Source: UBA1794 sp031552405
GTDB lineage: Bacteria; Bacteroidota; Bacteroidia; Bacteroidales; Bacteroidaceae
DNA: 36,685 nt
Direction: 5' to 3'
Assembly (NCBI GenBank): GCA_031552405.1
Contig: JAVBMN010000032.1
Coordinates: 1-36,685, forward strand
Made by a program: the position numbers and the translations under genes. Under the pieces are notes generated by a model. It was not told where the DNA came from. It made no database searches and saw only the letters and a list, made by a program, of their open reading frames with translations. Position 1 is the stretch's first letter; each line of letters opens with the position of its first letter. This document shows, piece after piece, positions 32,605 to 36,685 of the stretch.

Positions 32605-34228
32605 ATGGCTCTTGGTATGCCTCCTCTCTGCGATTGGGATGGGATGTATCTGGGCTCAACAACAGCAGAAACAGGTAAAAAAGGCAGCGCCCAAGAGTAA
32701 AACAGAAACGGTGTACATCCTTCATGCGGATGTAACATTGGGTAATGAGCGCCTCCTTCCTCAGATAACCGTATTAAGGGGCAATGTAAAGCTCCGCCAC
32801 AAAGGCATGTACATGGATTGCGACAGTGCCTATGTGAACGAACGTTCCAACACCTTTGAAGCGTATGGCAACGTGAAGATGCGTCAGGGGGATACATTGC
32901 GTATCTACGGCGACTTTCTGCGTTATGATGGCTTGCAGGAGCTGGCCATGTTGCGTCACCATTGCCGTTTGGAGAATAAAGGCACTACACTGCTTACCGA
33001 CAGTCTGAACTACGACCGTCTTCTGGATAAAGCCTATTACTTTGAGGGTGGAAGCATGATGGATGAGGTGAACGTGCTTACCTCTGAGTGGGGTGAGTAC
33101 TGGCTTTCCACCAAAGAGTCTATCTTTAACTACGATGTAAAACTGGTAAACCCCAAGTATACCATCTCTACCGATACGCTACATTACAACACCGCCTCGG
33201 GGGTGGCGCGAGTGGTGGGACCTTCCAAGATTGACAGCGACGAAAACCATATCCTGACGGACCGGGGGTGGTACGACTCGCATTCGGACGAATCAGAACT
33301 TACCAACCGCCCCTTCCTGTATACCGACAATGGGAAGACGCTTCAGGGTGATACAGTATACTACAACCGCAATGAAGGCTATACCATTGCCCGCAGTAAT
33401 GTGATCCTGAACGATACCATCAATAAGAACATCCTCTCGGGCGATTATTGTTATTACAATGAACGGATTGACTCTGCCTACGTAACAGGCCGGGCATTGG
33501 CTACGGATTATTCGCAGGGCGATTCTGTGTTTATGCACGGGGATGTGTTGCTGGCACGAAGCTTTAACCTGCATACCGATTCGGTGTACAGAGAACTGTA
33601 TGCCTATTACAAAGTGCGTATTTACAAGACTGATTTTCAGGCTGTGTGCGATTCGCTTAAGTTCAGCTCTGCCGACAGCTGTATCCACCTCTTTCGCGAT
33701 CCCATCATGTGGACGGGCGAACAGCAGATACTTGGCGAGTTCATCAATATCTATATGAATGACAGCACTATCGAGCGGGTGCATATTGATAACCAGGCCC
33801 TCATGGTGGAGCGGATGGACTCCTTGCACTATAACCAGGTGGCAAGCCGGAAGATGGTGTTCCAGTTTAGGGAGGGCGAGGTGCGCAAGGTAGATGTCTT
33901 AGGCGACGTGAAGCTGCGGTATTACCCTCTGGAAAAAGGGGAGATGGAAATGATGAACGAATCGGAAACCACAAAGTTATTCATCTGGATAGCAGACCGA
34001 AAGATTCGCCGCATGAAGATGGATGTGAACTCGAGCGGACTGATTCATCCTATCATACTGATCCCAGACGATAAGATGTATCTGGAAAACTTCGGATGGT
34101 TTGATTACGTACGCCCTCTTGACAAGGACGATGTATTCAATTGGCGTGGCAAGAAGAGCGGCTCCGAGCTTATCTATAAGAAACGTAAACCCATGCCTCT
34201 GCCTAACCGCGGGCTGATAAAGAGGTAG
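32555..34228 (+). CDS. OstA/LptA-like outer-membrane biogenesis protein
   Basis: A 557-residue exported protein with a signal peptide (RIGSSKWLLVCLLSAIGMG, cleavage near IWAQ). After a Gln/Lys linker it has an OstA-like (LptA) beta-jellyroll region starting at VYILHADVTLGNERLLPQ. Repeated short beta-hairpin units of the type 'GNVKLRHKGMYMDCDSAYV', 'LRIYGDFLRYDG', 'LQGDTVYYNRN' and 'VYRELYAYYKVRIYKTDFQAVCDSL' suggest a long LptA/LptD-N-like groove for lipopolysaccharide. Its ATG lies inside surA (50-base overlap) and mutL starts 2 bases after its stop. The role in LPS transport is inferred. Confidence 0.82.
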   Translation: MKIGRIVSSNIRIGSSKWLLVCLLSAIGMGCIWAQQQQKQVKKAAPKSKTETVYILHADVTLGNERLLPQITVLRGNVKLRHKGMYMDCDSAYVNERSNTFEAYGNVKMRQGDTLRIYGDFLRYDGLQELAMLRHHCRLENKGTTLLTDSLNYDRLLDKAYYFEGGSMMDEVNVLTSEWGEYWLSTKESIFNYDVKLVNPKYTISTDTLHYNTASGVARVVGPSKIDSDENHILTDRGWYDSHSDESELTNRPFLYTDNGKTLQGDTVYYNRNEGYTIARSNVILNDTINKNILSGDYCYYNERIDSAYVTGRALATDYSQGDSVFMHGDVLLARSFNLHTDSVYRELYAYYKVRIYKTDFQAVCDSLKFSSADSCIHLFRDPIMWTGEQQILGEFINIYMNDSTIERVHIDNQALMVERMDSLHYNQVASRKMVFQFREGEVRKVDVLGDVKLRYYPLEKGEMEMMNESETTKLFIWIADRKIRRMKMDVNSSGLIHPIILIPDDKMYLENFGWFDYVRPLDKDDVFNWRGKKSGSELIYKKRKPMPLPNRGLIKR

Positions 34229-34230
34229 TT

Positions 34231-36132
34231 ATGAGTGATGTGATTCGTTTATTGCCTGATTCCGTGGCAAACCAGATCGCCGCAGGCGAGGTAGTACAGC
34301 GCCCGGCTTCGGTGATTAAGGAACTGGTGGAAAACTCTATCGATGCCGGTGCTACAGAAATACAAATCCTCATTGAGGATGCCGGACGTACCAATATCCA
34401 GATTATCGACAACGGAAAAGGCATGTCGCAAACCGATGCCCGCCTTTCCTTTGAGCGTCACGCCACCTCGAAGATACAGGGTGTTAACGACCTGTATGCT
34501 CTTACCACAATGGGTTTCCGCGGCGAGGCGTTGGCGTCGATAGCTGCCGTGGCGCAGGTAGAGCTGAAAACCCGTACGGCAGATGAGGAGCTGGGTACAT
34601 TGCTTGAGATTGCCGGCTCTAAGGTGCAGCGGCAAGAGGTCATCTCTTGTCCGGTGGGTTGTAACTTCTCCGTAAAGAACCTTTTCTTTAATATCCCGGC
34701 GCGCCGCAAGTTTCTCAAGTCCAATCAGGTAGAGCTTTCCCATATACTGACCGAGTTTGAGCGTATTGCCTTGGTGTATCCTCAGGTACGCTTTACGCTG
34801 CACAGCAACGGGCAAGAACTTTTTAATCTGCCCGAGGGCAACCACCGCCAGCGTATCTTGCAGCTTTTTGGTAAGAAACTCAGCCAACAGTTGCTCCCCG
34901 TAGAGGTGCAAACCACGCTGATACAGATACAAGGCTTTGTGGCCAAGCCGGATGCCTCGCGCAAGAAAGGCGCCCAGACCTACTTCTTTGCCAACAATCG
35001 CTACATGCGCCATCCTTATTTTCATAAGGCAGTGATGGAGGCCTACAGCCAGTTGATACCGCAGGGCGACCAGATATCGTATTTTCTTTACTTCACCCTT
35101 CCCCCGGCCGAGATTGATGTGAACATCCACCCCACGAAGACCGAGATAAAGTTTACTAACGATGTGCCCATCTGGCAGATCATAATGGCTGCCGTGCGTG
35201 AGGCGATCGGTAGGTTCGAATCCGCTCCGCGCATTGATTTCGATACAGAAGACCGCCCGGATATACCCGTGTTCAGCGTCTCCCCGGAGGATATGCCGGA
35301 AGAACCCCGGATAGAGTACGATCCGTCTTACAACCCCTTTCAAAACTATTCCGGTGATTTGTATGCCGCCGGTCTTTCGTCTGTGCCCGCCGCATCGGGA
35401 AGCGCGCCTTCCTATTCAGCGCCAAGGCGCACCAAAGTGGAGTGGGAGGAATTGTATAAAGACCTTGCCCCGGCCGGGAAGGAATATGCCCTGAGGCCTG
35501 ATGAAGCGGAAGAGCAAGGCGGCAGCGCCCAGGCTCAATTGTATACCGAATCAGCTTCCCCCCTGGAGGCTGGTTACCAACCCTTTCAGATGAAGGGGCG
35601 TTACCTGTTGCTGGCGGTTAAATCGGGCATCATGATTATCGACCAGCGCCGGGCACATATACGCGTACTCTTTGATACCTATCTCTCGCAGTTGGAGCGT
35701 AAGCAGGGCTTCTCCCAGCGAATGCTTTTTCCCGAAATGTTGGAACTATCCCCTGCTGAGGGTGCTTTTCTGAAGAATATTGAGGAGGAACTGAATGCCA
35801 TAGGCTTCGATCTTAGTGATCTGGGGGGCGGAAGCTACTCCATTAACGCCGCTCCGGCCGGTATCGAAGGCATTTCTCCTACGCGTCTGGTTACGGATCT
35901 GCTACACGCCTCCATGGAGAAGGGTAGCGATGTGAAGGATCAGGTGCATTATGAGCTGGCGCTTACCATGGCACGTTCATCCGCCATTGTATACGGGCAG
36001 GTGCTTGCTACGGAGGAAACCACCAAACTGATCGACTCCCTCTTTGCCACCAAGATGTCCAACTACACCCCCGACGGCAAAAGCATCTATACCATCCTCC
36101 GCGAAGACGAGCTGGAACGAATGTTCCGCTGA
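34231..36132 (+). CDS. mutL: DNA mismatch repair protein MutL
   Basis: MutL couples mismatch recognition by MutS to strand incision. The 633-residue protein has an N-terminal GHKL ATPase with IKELVENSIDAG (Glu34, Asn38-region), DNGKGM (60-65), FERHATSKI and GFRGEAL (95-101). It also has the transducer KK/FFANNRYMRHP and VDVNIHPTKTEI-like INVNIHP, a variable linker (about 330-440) and a dimerisation domain. The endonuclease motif DQHA(x)2E(x)4E is replaced by DQRRAHIRVLFD (471-482), without either Glu, and the CPHGRP position reads YTPDGK (612-617). The protein therefore seems to lack the nicking site. It starts 2 bases after the OstA-like gene. Confidence 0.94.
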   Translation: MSDVIRLLPDSVANQIAAGEVVQRPASVIKELVENSIDAGATEIQILIEDAGRTNIQIIDNGKGMSQTDARLSFERHATSKIQGVNDLYALTTMGFRGEALASIAAVAQVELKTRTADEELGTLLEIAGSKVQRQEVISCPVGCNFSVKNLFFNIPARRKFLKSNQVELSHILTEFERIALVYPQVRFTLHSNGQELFNLPEGNHRQRILQLFGKKLSQQLLPVEVQTTLIQIQGFVAKPDASRKKGAQTYFFANNRYMRHPYFHKAVMEAYSQLIPQGDQISYFLYFTLPPAEIDVNIHPTKTEIKFTNDVPIWQIIMAAVREAIGRFESAPRIDFDTEDRPDIPVFSVSPEDMPEEPRIEYDPSYNPFQNYSGDLYAAGLSSVPAASGSAPSYSAPRRTKVEWEELYKDLAPAGKEYALRPDEAEEQGGSAQAQLYTESASPLEAGYQPFQMKGRYLLLAVKSGIMIIDQRRAHIRVLFDTYLSQLERKQGFSQRMLFPEMLELSPAEGAFLKNIEEELNAIGFDLSDLGGGSYSINAAPAGIEGISPTRLVTDLLHASMEKGSDVKDQVHYELALTMARSSAIVYGQVLATEETTKLIDSLFATKMSNYTPDGKSIYTILREDELERMFR

Positions 36133-36270
36133 TAGAAGTGGTGATTTCCCTATTTTTAGAAACTGTTTTCTTCCCTTTAGTTCTGCAGGACAGCTCTACC
36201 TTAACCTATGGCCAATGAGCGGAGCGAATGCAGCCCCAGGAATAAAGGATCAGCGGATTTTCCCGGTGGA
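36133..36270. other. Gene-free leader of the right-hand repeat cluster
   Basis: No gene or T-tract terminator follows mutL. Near 36207-36250 a degenerate REP-like stretch (GAGCGGAGCGAATGCAGCCCC) resembles GCGCAGCGTAACCTCCGG at 36478-36495. Together with the repeats to its right it fills the 342 bases between mutL and the transposase gene end. Confidence 0.5.
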
Positions 36271-36448
36271 TGGTAGTCCTCAATAGTTCGGAACAGCCCC
36301 ATCCCTAAAAGGTCGCAGGTGTACGTGTGGTGACACATTATGGTAGTCCTCAATAGTTCGGAACAGCCCCATCCCTGATAGGTCGCAGGTGTACGTGTGG
36401 TGACACATTATGGTAGTCCTCAATAGTTCGAAACAGCCCCATCCCTGA
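36271..36448. repeat. 70-bp direct tandem repeat, 2.5 copies
   Basis: Copies at 36271-36340 and 36341-36410 differ at two bases; a third partial copy (36411-36448, one base changed) ends where it joins ATCCCTGAAAGGGAT. Each unit begins TGGTAGTCCTCAATAGTTCG and contains CAGCCCCATCCCT, GGTCGCAGGTGTACG and the small stem TGTGGTGACACA. There are no spacers between copies. Confidence 0.92.
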
Positions 36449-36540
36449 AAGGGATGAATTTTGCTAACCGGGGGTTAGCGCAGCGTAACCTCCGGATAGA
36501 AATCTCCACCTCCCACCTTCCCTGAAAGGGATAAACCGGG
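36441..36540. repeat. REP-like palindromes beside a RAYT-like transposase
   Basis: ATCCCTGAAAGGGAT (36441-36455) is a 6-bp stem with a GAA loop. GCTAACCGGGGGTTAGC (36463-36479) is a 7-bp stem. CCCTGAAAGGGATA recurs at 36520-36533. Between them GCGCAGCGTAACCTCCGG can also fold. Such short G/C-rich palindromes next to an IS200/RAYT-type transposase gene are the usual REP arrangement. Confidence 0.7.
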
Positions 36541-36684
36541 ATTACCAAAAAAGCGAAGATCAAGATCAACACCCTGCTCCATCATCAGAGCCACAAGCTC
36601 TTCTCGGAAGGAGATTGTTTTGTGGTGGATTTCCTGGTTCTTGATATAGTTTATAATCCCATCTTTCTCCCGATGCGAATATGT
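36475..36684 (-). CDS. C-terminal part of an IS200/RAYT-like (Y1) transposase, cut by window edge
   Basis: The minus strand from 36684 down to a TAA at 36475-36477 gives 69 residues. They include TYSHREKDGIINYIKNQEIHH, then KTISFREELVALMMEQGVDLD. The pattern (Y/F)TYS-x-x-x-(K/Q)-x-x-VIxYIxNQExHH-xxxFxEE is the C-terminal helix region of Y1 single-strand transposases of the IS200 and REP-associated (RAYT) type. The catalytic HUH motif and Tyr are beyond the window. The final ~20 residues (GLSLSGKVGGGDFYPEVTLR) come from the REP-like sequence itself, so the natural end may have been altered. No IS end is visible. Confidence 0.72.
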   Translation of the reverse strand, partial: TYSHREKDGIINYIKNQEIHHKTISFREELVALMMEQGVDLDLRFFGNPGLSLSGKVGGGDFYPEVTLR

Positions 36685-36685
36685 C

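Noticed and set aside
36044..36286. 80-codon frame overlapping the end of mutL
   Set aside because: It is a shadow of mutL in another frame and runs into the repeat region; no start context or family resemblance.
36271..36448. CRISPR array
   Set aside because: The 70-bp copies are directly adjacent with no unique spacers, and no cas genes are present.

Overview
This window looks like chromosomal DNA of a Bacteroides-type bacterium (phylum Bacteroidota). The evidence is the protein sequences (short-lid adenylate kinase, hpt-adk-obgE and tig-clpP-clpX clusters, OstA-like protein next to SurA-type isomerases and MutL), repeated promoter elements of the form TAnnTTTG typical of this phylum, and weak Shine-Dalgarno sequences. 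Most of it is housekeeping sequence. I see no phage, conjugative element, secretion or defence island, and no CRISPR array.

Layout. 1-450: tail of a transposase, a hairpin, and a tRNA-Ala(GGC) on the minus strand divergent from ruvC. 449-6740 (+): ruvC, a two-cassette ABC ATPase, hpt, adk, obgE, a PgeF/YfiH family protein and a SIMPL-domain protein. 6740-7384: a gene-free, palindrome-rich block between convergent genes. 7385-12951 (-): S37-type peptidase, DUF349 protein, mgtE and rsmA. 13025-15504 (+): UPF0104-type membrane protein and pepD. 15738-20626 (+): a glucuronate catabolic operon (uxaC, MFS hexuronate transporter, SDR reductase, uxuA). 20627-20981: a second gene-free, palindrome-rich block, again between convergent genes. 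20982-21896 (-): CPBP membrane protease. 22099-27884 (+): tig, clpP, clpX and recQ (protein quality control plus a repair helicase). 28018-29490 (+): guaB. 29782-36132 (+): two periplasmic parvulin/SurA-type isomerases, an OstA/LptA-like outer-membrane biogenesis protein and mutL. 36133-36685: 70-bp tandem repeats and REP-like palindromes next to the C-terminal part of an IS200/RAYT-like transposase on the minus strand, cut by the window edge.

How genes work together. The uxaC-transporter-SDR-uxuA set would import hexuronate and carry glucuronate through fructuronate and mannonate to 2-keto-3-deoxygluconate; later steps are not in the window. tig, ClpP and ClpX handle nascent and damaged proteins. 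The PPIase-SurA-OstA set serves envelope assembly. RuvC, RecQ and MutL are separate DNA-repair genes.

The most unusual structure is a pair of arrays (about 7199-7372 and 20897-21026) built from 21-22-bp units with palindromic heads (GGTGCGCACC-like, then CAGGCCTG-like). Both lie in the same orientation in convergent gene ends, and both are preceded by a block of TTCACCC or CTCTCAC repeats. One of them supplies the last 14 codons of the CPBP protease. The transposase/REP cluster at the right edge is the second point of interest.
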